Shown: in pieces, positions 7,749-15,468 of the stretch
Layout of the letters: each line of letters starts with the position of its first letter
Numbering within the stretch: the first letter of the stretch is position 1
Assembly: GCA_033762055.1 (NCBI GenBank)
Contig: JANRLZ010000161.1
Location: 1-17,901, forward strand
Length of the DNA: 17,901 nt
Direction of reading: 5' to 3'
Source: M3007 sp033762055
GTDB lineage: Bacteria; Bacteroidota; Bacteroidia; Chitinophagales; Saprospiraceae
The notes under the pieces: generated by a model
The model's database searches: none
What the model was told of the DNA's origin: nothing
The model's input: the letters and a program-made list of their open reading frames with translations, nothing else
Position numbers and translations under genes: made by a program

Positions 7749-7853
7749 TGTCTCACAGCATGTTTTCAGACAGAACTGACAAGATTTACAGTTTTTTTAC
7801 CTTTTTAGGGTAATTACCCTGTAAATCCTGTCTGAACTTCAACCTGTGAGACA
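7749..7853. repeat. Nested inverted repeat (three paired arms) between the ligase-like gene and glutaryl-CoA dehydrogenase
   Basis: Three stem pairs fold onto each other. TGTCTCACAG (7749-7758) pairs with CTGTGAGACA (7844-7853). TTCAGACAG (7765-7773) pairs with CTGTCTGAA (7828-7836). GATTTACAG (7783-7791) pairs with CTGTAAATC (7819-7827). The 9-base stretch 7774-7782 is left as a bulge. The tip contains a T7 run and the palindrome GGGTAATTACCC (7808-7819). The element occupies nearly the whole gap between convergent genes (stops at 7742 and 7870), so it can act as a terminator for both strands. Its AAATCCTGTCTG / ACAG-ATTTACAG wording resembles short dispersed intergenic repeats seen in environmental Bacteroidetes; that resemblance is from memory. 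Confidence 0.75.
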
Positions 7854-7869
7854 GGTTCTTCCGCGTCTG

Positions 7870-9066
7870 TTATTCGTAAGCCGCCAGGCCGGTTACATCC
7901 TGGCCGGTGATGAGCAGGTGGATGTCGTGGGTACCTTCGTAGGTGAGTACTGTTTCGAGGTTCATCATGTGGCGCATTACGGGGTATTCGTTGGTGATAC
8001 CCATGCCACCGTGGATTTGGCGGGCTTCGCGGGCGATTTCGAGGGCCATGTGCACATTGTTGCGTTTGGCCATCGAAACCTGGGCAGGGGTGTGTTTACC
8101 GACGTTGGCCAGGGAACCGAGGCGCCAGGCGAGCAATTGTGCTTTGGTGATCTCGGTGATCATTTCAGCCAGTTTTTTCTGGGTCAACTGGAAGGCGCCG
8201 ATGGGCTTGCCAAACTGGATGCGTTCCTGTGAATAACGCAGGGCGGAATCATAGCAATCGAGCGCAGCGCCGATGGCGCCCCAGGCGATGCCATAGCGCG
8301 CCTTGGTCAGGCAGGACAGCGGGCCTTTAAGGCCGACCACACCGGGCAGCACGTTTTTCTTGGGTACCCGAACGTCTTCAAAAACCAGTTCGCCGGTGAT
8401 GCTGGCGCGCAGGCTCCATTTGCCGTGAATTTCGGGTGCAGAAAAGCCTTTCATCCCTTTTTCCACGATCAGCCCGATGATCTTTCCTTCTTCATTTTTG
8501 GCCCAAACCACGGCAATATCGGCTACTGGAGAGTTGGTGATCCACATTTTTGCGCCATTCAGGATATAGGCATCTCCGTCGTCTTTTACGTTGGTAATCA
8601 TACCGCCGGGGTTGGAGCCGGCGTCGGGTTCGGTGAGGCCAAAACAACCGATCAGTTCGCCTTTGGCAAGTTTGGGCAGGTAATGGCGGCGGTGTTCTTC
8701 CGACCCGAAGCGGTAAATCGGGTACATAACCAGCGAGCCTTGCACAGAGGCCATGGATCGTACGCCGGAATCGCCGCGTTCGAGCTCCTGCATGATGACG
8801 CCGTAGGCGATTTCATCCATGCCGCCGCAGCCGTATTCGGCCGGTAGCGAAGGGCCGAAGGCGCCAATTTCGGCCAGCCCTTTGAACAAGTGTGTAGGGC
8901 ATTCCGCGCGGTTGGCATAATCTTCAATGATAGGGCTTACCTCCGATTTTACCCATTGGCGAACAGCGTCGCGAGCGAGCAGATGTTCGGAGCTGAGCAA
9001 TTCGTCTACGCCGTAGTAGTCATGGTGTTGGTAGCGGTCTTCCCGGGCAGTGCTTGGCTTCTGCAT
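7870..9066 (-). CDS. gcdH: Glutaryl-CoA dehydrogenase (acyl-CoA dehydrogenase family)
   Basis: 398 aa, the full length of the family, with ATG at 9066. The FAD/substrate region has CFGLTEPDAGSNPGG (141-155) and MWITNSPVADIAVVW (174-188). The catalytic base is Glu377 in TYEGTHDIH (375-383), and the C-terminal half has the RIQFGKPIGAFQLTQ and QIHGGMGI blocks. Arg103 in RSMASVQGSLVM (103-114) matches the arginine that binds the gamma-carboxylate of glutaryl-CoA, separating this enzyme from ordinary fatty acyl-CoA dehydrogenases. It oxidises and decarboxylates glutaryl-CoA to crotonyl-CoA in lysine, hydroxylysine and tryptophan breakdown, in the cytosol, passing electrons to ETF. No other gene of that pathway is adjacent. 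It has its own promoter (9108-9115) and a 41-base gap to it, so it seems to be transcribed alone. The nested repeat (7749-7853) lies directly after its stop. Confidence 0.9.
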   Translation of the reverse strand: MQKPSTAREDRYQHHDYYGVDELLSSEHLLARDAVRQWVKSEVSPIIEDYANRAECPTHLFKGLAEIGAFGPSLPAEYGCGGMDEIAYGVIMQELERGDSGVRSMASVQGSLVMYPIYRFGSEEHRRHYLPKLAKGELIGCFGLTEPDAGSNPGGMITNVKDDGDAYILNGAKMWITNSPVADIAVVWAKNEEGKIIGLIVEKGMKGFSAPEIHGKWSLRASITGELVFEDVRVPKKNVLPGVVGLKGPLSCLTKARYGIAWGAIGAALDCYDSALRYSQERIQFGKPIGAFQLTQKKLAEMITEITKAQLLAWRLGSLANVGKHTPAQVSMAKRNNVHMALEIAREARQIHGGMGITNEYPVMRHMMNLETVLTYEGTHDIHLLITGQDVTGLAAYE

Positions 9067-9107
9067 GATTTTTTATAATTGCATTGGTTAGGTAAAAAAT
9101 GCGGGCG

Positions 9108-9115
9108 CAAAGGTA
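9108..9115 (-). promoter_or_regulatory. -7 promoter element (TAnnTTTG) of the glutaryl-CoA dehydrogenase gene
   Basis: On the minus strand the sequence reads TACCTTTG, an exact TAnnTTTG match. It lies 41 bases before the ATG at 9066, which would give a 5' leader of about 30-35 bases. No clear -33 TTG is visible upstream; that stretch is GC-rich. Confidence 0.6.
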
Positions 9116-9144
9116 GCGCGGTGCGGCAGATTTTTCACCTATAA

Positions 9145-9162
9145 CACCCGGATTTACGGGTG
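9145..9162 (-). terminator. Small hairpin after the 111-aa gene, candidate terminator
   Basis: CACCCG (9145-9150) pairs with CGGGTG (9157-9162) over a 6-base loop. It begins 12 bases beyond the TAA of the 111-aa gene (9175-9177, minus strand) and precedes the promoter of the next gene. No U-run follows on the minus strand, so it is only a weak intrinsic terminator. Confidence 0.4.
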
Positions 9163-9174
9163 GTTGCAGCCCGA

Positions 9175-9510
9175 TTACCATTCCCAGCCATCCAGGCCTT
9201 CCAAAGGCTCCGGCTTGATGGTAAGTTTTGTTTCGGCGCGTTGTTTTTGTCGCTCCAATACCAGTCGCGCCAATCCGATATGCACGGGCTCCGGGGCGCC
9301 AGGGTGCATGGCCGGGCGGATTTTTTCTTCCAAAACATCGAGGCGGTAGAGCAGACTCATGAGGTATTCCGGTCGGTGGGCCAACATTTCCTCCACGCGG
9401 GATGCCAGCAGCGCCAGCAATTCTTCCTCGGTTCCGGGCGGTGGAGCCGCTTCGAGTTCGAATGGCGCTCTGATGAGTTCGGTTGCAAGTTCGAGGGTGC
9501 TTGAATTCAT
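9175..9510 (-). CDS. Conserved-looking small helical protein of unknown function
   Basis: 111 aa, acidic at the N-terminus, with a helical core 'EEMLAHRPEYLMSLLYRLDVLEEKI' around residues 40-63 and a second helix 'LARLVLERQKQRAETK' around 79-94. There is no signal peptide, membrane segment or catalytic motif. The core pattern (a lower limit of helices around 'LYRLDV.E.KI', then an 'R/Q-rich' helix) matches a family of short uncharacterised Bacteroidetes proteins I recall seeing; I know no function. The start at ATG 9510 has GAGGAA a few bases upstream, an unusually good Shine-Dalgarno-like match for this phylum. It begins 27 bases after the stop of the TPR membrane protein and is very likely cotranscribed with it, so its job may be tied to that protein. 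Confidence 0.72.
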   Translation of the reverse strand: MNSSTLELATELIRAPFELEAAPPPGTEEELLALLASRVEEMLAHRPEYLMSLLYRLDVLEEKIRPAMHPGAPEPVHIGLARLVLERQKQRAETKLTIKPEPLEGLDGWEW

Positions 9511-9537
9511 ATTCGTTCCTCATTTAGACTATAAACG

Positions 9538-11601
9538 CTACCGACAAAATTGCTGCATCAACCCCTGTGCTGCGGCATACCCTCCCATTGCCGCCTGTTG
9601 CCAGTCGGCACAGGCGCCGGCCTTGTCGCCTGCCGAGTTTTTGGCCATGCCCCGATTGAAACGAAAATTGACGGCTTCCGGCTTTAGTTGTACCGCCCGG
9701 TCGAAGGCAGCGATGGCGTCGGCAAAGCGACCCATGCTGGCCAGCGCATTGCCTTTGTTGTTCACGGCTTCGGCATAATCGGGGGCAATGCCCAGCGCAG
9801 CGTCGTAAGCAGCAATCGCCTCCTGCATTTTGCCCAGGGATGCCAGCGAATTTCCTTTTCGGAAATGGTGCTCCGGATCGGCTTGCGCCTGAATGGCCCG
9901 GTCGAAAGCCGCAATGGCACGTTCATGTTGTCCTGCGCCGGCATATGCAATTCCAAGACTTGATTGCAGTTTGTCGGCAGGTTCTTTGGATCCCATTTGT
10001 ATCGCCTTTTCAAAATCGGCAATGGCTTTGGCATAATCGTTTTTACTAACCCACACCTGTCCGCGCCCGTACCAGGAATCGGGGAAATCAGGCTTGATTT
10101 GCATGCAGCGCTCAAAAAGTCGGGCCGCCTCGTCGTAGCGTTTCAACTTGTTTAACGAAACGGCGAGGTTGAAGTGCGCATCAAAATAATTCGGGTCCAC
10201 TTTAATCGCCTGTTCATAGGCTTTGACCGATTTCTCATGCTCGTCAAGGTCGTCGTAGGCCAGTCCGAGGTTCGACCAGCTCAGGGCGTCGCCCGGATTT
10301 TTGGCCGAGGCGTTTTCCCACAAGGCGATGCTTGATTTCCAGTGGTTGTTTTGCAAAAAAGTAAGCAACGCGCAAATGCCGACAAAGCCGCCGGCGAGGT
10401 AAGGGAGCAGGGGTTTTAGCGCCGATTTAACCTGCCCCGATTCGATGTCGGAATACGTTTTTGCCAGGATAAAAAACAAACCGAGATAGGGGATATACGT
10501 AAAACGATCGGCCATAAAAGCCTTCCCTGCGCCTTTGAATTGCAACACGAAAACGATATTCACCAAAAAAAACAGCACGCCGAAAGCGATCGTTTTCGAT
10601 GTTTTTTGCGAACGCCACACCCACCAGGCAATTGCCGCCAAAGCCAGTGGCGCGGCATAATACAGGGCCGGCAGATTGCCCGCTTTCGGATAAGGGTAAT
10701 AGGCTGAAAGTCCGGCAGGCACCAGCAGTTTCCAAAAATAATTGCACAGGGATGCCGCCGCGAAAAAGAAGCGCTCCGTCATGGAATAACCGGTGTCTTT
10801 CAATCCTTCGGCTTCATTGAGAAAATGAATGCCTACCAGGCCAAATACCAGTGAAAACAAAAAAAATGGCGCTTTTTCGACCCAAATTTTGATGCTTTTT
10901 ACATCGCGGCCCGCCAGCCAGTCGAGCGCCAGCATGGAAAGGGGCAACGAAACCGCCTGAATTTTTGAAAATAGCGAAAGCAGGCCGAAAAGGAGCGTGA
11001 GGCCGTAAAACTTCCCTTTTTGCGTTTGCAGGTATTTCCAGTAGTTGAGCAATGCGGCAATGTAAAACAGACCATACAACACGTCCTTTCGCTCCGTTAC
11101 CCACGCCACGCTCTCGCTGCGCATGGGGTGGATGCCGAACAACGCCGTGCCCAAAGCCAGTCCCCAACCACTCAATCCCAGGGCGCGTAAAAAGAAAAAA
11201 GCCATCGTGGTAGCGCCCAGATGCAGTAATACATTATCGAGGTGGTACAAAAACGGCTGAAAGTTCTCGACAGCCATCTGGCCGGGCTTCACGACCGTGT
11301 CGAAGGTATGTTCGAAACAGTATGTAATGACCACCAGCGGTGAGTAGTTGCCGTGGGTGTGCCCGCTAAAGATTTGCCCCAGATCCATGCTTCCAATCGG
11401 TTTTACCATTGGATTAAGCCAGAGGTAACCGTGGTCGTCCCAGTTGACGAACCCGGCGCCGAGGGTGTTGGCAAACACGATAAAAGTAAGCAAAAGGCAG
11501 CCGCCGAGCAGCAGGTGTTCGGAGATGGCCGGGGCGCCGGGACCCCGCGGTGTCGCAGGCGTGGAAGTAGCGGAAATGTTTTGTTTCTTTTTTTTGGACA
11601 T
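9538..11601 (-). CDS. GT-C-like membrane protein with C-terminal TPR repeats (TMTC-like)
   Basis: 687 aa. A charged N-terminus of about 28 residues is followed by roughly ten membrane segments (about 29-415) and then about seven TPR units (about 436-675). The membrane part has GT-C features. The first outward loop contains FVNWDDHGY (51-59), whose acidic pair fits the conserved catalytic Asp. A later segment reads HPMRSESVAWVTERKDVL (158-175), and MADRFTYIPYLGL (363-375) comes before the last segments. These are the hallmarks of TMTC-type (DUF1736-like) proteins, which in animals transfer mannose from dolichyl-phosphate-mannose to proteins. In bacteria such TPR proteins are usually only annotated as 'TPR repeat protein'. 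The likely role is lipid-linked sugar transfer at the periplasmic side, with the TPR part for substrate or partner binding; acceptor and donor are unknown. It is probably the first gene of a two-gene unit with the 111-aa protein. Confidence 0.82.
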   Translation of the reverse strand: MSKKKKQNISATSTPATPRGPGAPAISEHLLLGGCLLLTFIVFANTLGAGFVNWDDHGYLWLNPMVKPIGSMDLGQIFSGHTHGNYSPLVVITYCFEHTFDTVVKPGQMAVENFQPFLYHLDNVLLHLGATTMAFFFLRALGLSGWGLALGTALFGIHPMRSESVAWVTERKDVLYGLFYIAALLNYWKYLQTQKGKFYGLTLLFGLLSLFSKIQAVSLPLSMLALDWLAGRDVKSIKIWVEKAPFFLFSLVFGLVGIHFLNEAEGLKDTGYSMTERFFFAAASLCNYFWKLLVPAGLSAYYPYPKAGNLPALYYAAPLALAAIAWWVWRSQKTSKTIAFGVLFFLVNIVFVLQFKGAGKAFMADRFTYIPYLGLFFILAKTYSDIESGQVKSALKPLLPYLAGGFVGICALLTFLQNNHWKSSIALWENASAKNPGDALSWSNLGLAYDDLDEHEKSVKAYEQAIKVDPNYFDAHFNLAVSLNKLKRYDEAARLFERCMQIKPDFPDSWYGRGQVWVSKNDYAKAIADFEKAIQMGSKEPADKLQSSLGIAYAGAGQHERAIAAFDRAIQAQADPEHHFRKGNSLASLGKMQEAIAAYDAALGIAPDYAEAVNNKGNALASMGRFADAIAAFDRAVQLKPEAVNFRFNRGMAKNSAGDKAGACADWQQAAMGGYAAAQGLMQQFCR

Positions 11602-11624
11602 AACCGGGCGTTGATTCTCGTCGG

Positions 11625-11632
11625 CAAAGTAA
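11625..11632 (-). promoter_or_regulatory. -7-like element before the TPR membrane protein
   Basis: The minus strand reads TTACTTTG, one mismatch from TAnnTTTG, 23 bases before the ATG at 11601. It lies in the 100-base divergent region shared with the transporter at 11702. No good -33 match was found. Confidence 0.4.
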
Positions 11633-11689
11633 AGGTTTCAGCCACATATTTTCGGCGCTTATTGCAAAAGAGAAAATCCAATCCTGCGC

Positions 11690-11697
11690 TACCTTCG
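11690..11697 (+). promoter_or_regulatory. -7-like element next to the transporter start codon
   Basis: TACCTTCG differs from TAnnTTTG at one position and ends 4 bases before ATG 11702. The spacing is the same as in front of the antitoxin gene at 5517, and again implies a leaderless or nearly leaderless message. A TTG at 11662-11664 is somewhat too far away for a standard -33 element. Confidence 0.45.
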
Positions 11698-11701
11698 CCG
11701 C

Positions 11702-12607
11702 ATGAGCGACAAACTACGCGCCTATCTTGCGCTTCATTTTTGTGTGTTGATTTGGGGGTTTACGGCTATTTTGGGCAAACTGATCTCACTGCAAGCCCTG
11801 CCGCTGGTGTGGTGGCGGGTGGTGTTGTGTTGCGCGGCGTTGCTCCTGCTGGTGCCTCGCCGACAGTACAAGGACATCGGTACACGCCGGTACCTGTATA
11901 TGCTGGGGATCGGAATGCTGGTCGGAACTCACTGGTTGTGTTTTTATGGCGCCATCAAACTTTCCAACGCTTCGGTGGCGGTAGCTACCATGGCCACCAC
12001 TTCTTTTTTTGCGGCTCTGGTAGAACCCGCTTTGTTGCGCCAATCGGTAAAGTGGTATGAACTGGCGCTGGGCATCCTGATTTTACCCGGCATTGCCCTG
12101 ATTTTGGGCAATCTCGACTGGGGGATGCAAACCGGTTTCGCTCTGGGTATTCTGGGCGCGTTACTGGCCGCTGTTTTTTCCACCCTGAATAAAAAAATGA
12201 TTGACCATCATCCGCCGCCGCCATTATTGATGAGTTTGGTAGAATTGGGTGGCGGCGTACTGATATGCTCGTTGGCAATGCCTTTTTTGTGGCTGAATAA
12301 CCCCGAAACCAGGATAATGCCGCAAGCCGGCGACTGGCTCTGGTTATGGTTGCTGGCGGGGGTTTGTACTTTGTTACCCTATTATCTGACGCTGTTGGCC
12401 ATGCGCCATATATCGGCGTTTGGCGCCAACCTGACCATCAACCTTGAACCGGTGTATGGCGTATTTTTAGCGGCTCTTTTTTTTCGTGAAGACAAAGAAC
12501 TCAGTCCGAATTTTTATGTTGGCGTAAGCATCATTTTACTCGCGGTATTCAGTCATCCGTTTTTAAAAAATTACTTTGACCCGCCCGCCAAAACATCCCG
12601 CACATGA
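11702..12607 (+). CDS. EamA/DMT superfamily transporter
   Basis: 301 aa with about ten membrane segments in two homologous EamA halves (about 8-135 and 148-285). The opening YLALHFCVLIWGFTAILGKL and the second-half segment 'NLTINLEPVYGVFLAALFF' are characteristic; the latter carries the family's Glu-Pro. The family moves metabolites such as amino acids, nucleotide sugars, purines or drugs across the inner membrane, mostly outward. The substrate cannot be predicted. The stop overlaps the next start as ATGA (12604-12607), so it is translationally coupled to the M20 hydrolase. That makes a shared substrate or product plausible. Confidence 0.9.
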   Translation: MSDKLRAYLALHFCVLIWGFTAILGKLISLQALPLVWWRVVLCCAALLLLVPRRQYKDIGTRRYLYMLGIGMLVGTHWLCFYGAIKLSNASVAVATMATTSFFAALVEPALLRQSVKWYELALGILILPGIALILGNLDWGMQTGFALGILGALLAAVFSTLNKKMIDHHPPPPLLMSLVELGGGVLICSLAMPFLWLNNPETRIMPQAGDWLWLWLLAGVCTLLPYYLTLLAMRHISAFGANLTINLEPVYGVFLAALFFREDKELSPNFYVGVSIILLAVFSHPFLKNYFDPPAKTSRT

Positions 12608-13791
12608 AAGAAAAAATACAGGAACTCGCCCGTCGTTTTCACGCCGATACCATCGCTTGTCGCCGGCACCTGCATGCACACCCGGAGCTTTCTTTTCAGG
12701 AAGTGGAAACCGGCCGATACGTGGCGGCGCAACTGGCAGCCTTGGGCGTAGAGCACCAACACGGTGTGGCGGATAATGGCGTTGTGGCACTCGTTAAGGG
12801 CAAAAACCCGCGTAAACGAACCATTGCCCTGCGCGCCGATATGGATGCTTTGCCCATACTTGAAGCAAATAATGTACCCTATAAATCAAAAAATGAAGGG
12901 GTCATGCACGCTTGCGGACACGATGCGCACACCGCCTCCCTGTTGGGGACGGTGCGCATTTTGCAGGAGTTGCGCGATTCGTTTGAAGGTACGGTGAAAT
13001 GTATTTTTCAACCCGGCGAAGAAAAACTGCCCGGCGGCGCAAGTCTGATGATCGCTGCCGGGGTGCTGGAAAATCCGCGCCCGGCCAGCATTTATGGACA
13101 ACATGTGCACCCGCCGCTCGAAGCCGGTATGATCGGACTGAAGCCAGGTATTTATATGGCCTCCGCCGATGAAATTTATGTGACCGTAAAAGGACGGGGC
13201 GGACATGGCGCCATGCCGCAGGAATGTATTGACCCGGTAGCCGTAACAGCCCAGATCATCGTGGCGCTGCAACAGCTGGTAAGCCGTTATGCCGATCCGG
13301 CCGTGCCGACGGTGTTGACATTCGGAAAAATCAACTCGACCGGCGGCGCTACCAACATCATTCCCAACGAAGTAAAATTAGTGGGCACCTTCCGCACCAT
13401 GCACGAAAAATGGCGCGCAGAAGCCCATAAACGCATGAAAAAAATCGCGGAAAGCGTGGCCAAAGGCTACGGCGCGGCCTGCGATTTCCATATCCTGAAG
13501 GGCTACCCCGTACTGGTGAACCACGAAGCGCTGACACAACGCACCAAACAGTGGGCCATCGAGTTTTTGGGAAAAAACAAGGTGGTGGACTTGCCACTGC
13601 GCATGACCGCCGAAGATTTTGCCTATTTCACCCAGGTCATGCCCGCCTGTTTTTATCGGCTGGGCACCGGCAATCCTTCCAAAGGTATTACCTCGCCTAT
13701 CCACACCGAAACCTTTGACATTGACGAGGCAGCCCTCGAAACCGGTATGGGACTGATGGCCTGGCTGGCATTAAAGGAATTGAAAGCCTGA
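12604..13791 (+). CDS. M20D-type amidohydrolase / aminoacylase
   Basis: 395 aa, normal family length. It has the M20 zinc-binding set: HACGHDAHTA (102-111, with C104 and H106), the PGEE pair (137-140, catalytic/metal Glu), the QHVHP segment (166-170) and the late His in SPIHTETFDID (H367). The dimerisation insert begins near residue 180 and contains GRGGHGAMP (197-205). There is no signal peptide, so it should be cytosolic. Relatives remove acyl groups from N-acyl amino acids (hippurate, indole-acetyl-amino acid and N-acetyl-diaminopimelate hydrolases). I cannot tell which, and do not assign a symbol. It is the middle gene of a three-gene unit: it overlaps the transporter by 4 bases, and the 478-aa gene starts 6 bases after its stop. 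Confidence 0.92.
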   Translation: MKEKIQELARRFHADTIACRRHLHAHPELSFQEVETGRYVAAQLAALGVEHQHGVADNGVVALVKGKNPRKRTIALRADMDALPILEANNVPYKSKNEGVMHACGHDAHTASLLGTVRILQELRDSFEGTVKCIFQPGEEKLPGGASLMIAAGVLENPRPASIYGQHVHPPLEAGMIGLKPGIYMASADEIYVTVKGRGGHGAMPQECIDPVAVTAQIIVALQQLVSRYADPAVPTVLTFGKINSTGGATNIIPNEVKLVGTFRTMHEKWRAEAHKRMKKIAESVAKGYGAACDFHILKGYPVLVNHEALTQRTKQWAIEFLGKNKVVDLPLRMTAEDFAYFTQVMPACFYRLGTGNPSKGITSPIHTETFDIDEAALETGMGLMAWLALKELKA

Positions 13792-13797
13792 TGCGCC

Positions 13798-15234
13798 ATG
13801 ATTAATCGAAAATTGATTGAAATACTCCAGCACCTGCAGCCGGCCGAGATCAAAAAACTCCGCCTGTTTCTGCAATCGCCCTACTTTACATACGGGATGA
13901 GCAAGGATATTTTGAATCTTTTTGACCTGATTATTCGCTATAGCGCCGATGGATTATCGCCAGTGCTGGATAAAAAACAACTGAGTGCGCATTTTTTTCC
14001 CGACAAACCTTACCTGGAAAACAAAAAAAATCCGATTGACAACCTGGCCTCTTCCTTACTGACACTGACTAAAAAATTCCTTTTCATCCAGTCGCTGGAT
14101 ACAAACACTTCCGACAGAATGAAAGAATTGGAAGTAGCGCGTTTTTACATGAAAAACGGCATGGAAGAGCGTTTTCTGGCAAGCGAACAACACATACGCC
14201 AACTGCTGGAGCAGGAAAAACAGGCTGGGGAATCGCTTTTTTTGGAATATTATCAGATGGAAAAAGTCGCCACCGACTTCTCGGCGCTTTTTTCCGGAAT
14301 AGAAAAACATGGGGTCAGCCAGGTAGCCAAGGCGAATGCATTGGATCGGTTTTATATCACGGCAAAAACAGAGTTGTTTTGCCAAATGGCGCACCAGATG
14401 GAAATGTTGGCGCTCGATTCGTTAAAACAGCAGATACAAATTGCAGCACAGCTGAAAGCGATGAAGCTGGGAGAAAACAAGGTGTCGGAGTTGTATTGGA
14501 TGGTTCTGGCGATCTATCAGAACCCGTTTGATTTTTCCGCAGTGAAAGCTTTCGAGACCCGACTATACGAAAGACAGGATGACATAGAGCCCACTCACCT
14601 TCAGAATTTTATGGCTTATCTGCGCATGTTTTACATGAAATGGATCCAGCAGTCCGACCAGTTGGAGCGATGGGAACAGCATTTTCAACTGCTTACGCAA
14701 CATCTTGAAGCGGGGTATTTATACCATGAAGGGAAAATATTTTCATTTGCGTTACGGAACATCACCCGAAGCGGATTGCGCATTGGCGCGCACGAAAAAG
14801 TGCTGGATGTGTTGCAAAAACACCCGCCCGAACGCATCGGCGGCACCCTGTATCCGCAGGAGATTTATCACCTGCTCTTGTCATTTTATTATTTCTCGAT
14901 AAAGGAATATGACCTTGCCGAACAGTATTTAACGTATTGCGATTTTAAAGATGTCAACTTCAATTTTCAGGCGGAAATAACCAGAATAAAAATTCTTTAC
15001 GAAACCGGAAGCCCTTTGGTCGAATCACGCATCAATGCCCTGCAGCAAAAGATTCGCCGATCCGCTTTATCCAAACAGATCAAGGGTAAATACGATCAAA
15101 TGCTTAGAAAATTCTTGCTCCTGCACCAGTATGGATGGGACAAAAATAATCCCAAAAGAACCGAAATTGCCGAATCTGTGCGAAAAATGCCGGGCCTTTT
15201 GGAAAAAGAATGGCTGTTAAGTCACCTGGAATAG
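13798..15234 (+). CDS. Uncharacterised all-helical protein of 478 residues
   Basis: No domain is recognised with confidence. The protein is soluble, without signal peptide or membrane segment, and appears almost wholly helical, TPR/ARM-like in rhythm. The N-terminal stretch 'LQHLQPAEIKKLRLFLQSPYF' followed by a 'LFDLI' helix recalls a multi-copy Saprospiria/Bacteroidetes protein family ('..E.K.L..FL.SPYFN..E....L...L'); that link is from memory. A later helix pair, 'YHLLLSFYYFSIKEYDLAEQYL' (around residue 360), looks like a solenoid repeat. It starts 6 bases after the M20 hydrolase stop, so it is in the same transcript, but it need not share its function. Many aromatic and charged residues suggest a scaffolding or protein-binding role, which is inference. 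Confidence 0.78.
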   Translation: MINRKLIEILQHLQPAEIKKLRLFLQSPYFTYGMSKDILNLFDLIIRYSADGLSPVLDKKQLSAHFFPDKPYLENKKNPIDNLASSLLTLTKKFLFIQSLDTNTSDRMKELEVARFYMKNGMEERFLASEQHIRQLLEQEKQAGESLFLEYYQMEKVATDFSALFSGIEKHGVSQVAKANALDRFYITAKTELFCQMAHQMEMLALDSLKQQIQIAAQLKAMKLGENKVSELYWMVLAIYQNPFDFSAVKAFETRLYERQDDIEPTHLQNFMAYLRMFYMKWIQQSDQLERWEQHFQLLTQHLEAGYLYHEGKIFSFALRNITRSGLRIGAHEKVLDVLQKHPPERIGGTLYPQEIYHLLLSFYYFSIKEYDLAEQYLTYCDFKDVNFNFQAEITRIKILYETGSPLVESRINALQQKIRRSALSKQIKGKYDQMLRKFLLLHQYGWDKNNPKRTEIAESVRKMPGLLEKEWLLSHLE

Positions 15235-15390
15235 CGTTTTCTGTTTGGAAAAACGGGCAGCCTTACCCACCCCGGATATGGGACGATACCGACCGGTTTT
15301 GACCATTTCTACCGGGTATTTTCCATTTATCCCGGCTGTTTCTCCGCCTCTTTGCTTCCTTGTTTATTTGGAAAAATTGAAAAAATCGTA

Positions 15391-15413
15391 GTTGCCGGCG
15401 CTCTGCCGGCGAC
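15391..15413. terminator. GC-rich hairpin followed by a T-run, candidate terminator
   Basis: GTTGCCGGC (15391-15399) pairs with GCCGGCGAC (15405-15413), including one G-U pair, around the loop GCTCT. A CTCATTTTT tract follows on the plus strand. It sits 157 bases after the stop of the 478-aa gene and may terminate the 11702-15234 operon. The palindromic GCCGGC core is also typical of REP-like intergenic repeats. Confidence 0.5.
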
Positions 15414-15447
15414 CTCATTTTTGTGCCGTTAAGCATGATGGGATTTT

Positions 15448-15468
15448 GCTGTTTGGCGTAAAAACAGC
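15448..15468. repeat. Second hairpin (GCTGTTT/AAACAGC)
   Basis: GCTGTTT (15448-15454) pairs with AAACAGC (15462-15468) over a 7-base loop. A pyrimidine-rich tract (GTGTTTCTTTGG) follows. It lies 34 bases after the GC-rich hairpin; the two together may be one mobile-repeat or terminator block. Confidence 0.45.

Noticed and set aside
7808..7819. GGGTAATTACCC as a repressor operator
   Set aside because: It lies at the tip of a larger inverted repeat between convergent genes, with no promoter to regulate.
11353..12060. A 235-codon plus-strand frame crossing the divergent promoter region
   Set aside because: It overlaps the start of both the TPR membrane protein and the transporter in wrong frames, and its translation is low-complexity without domain features.
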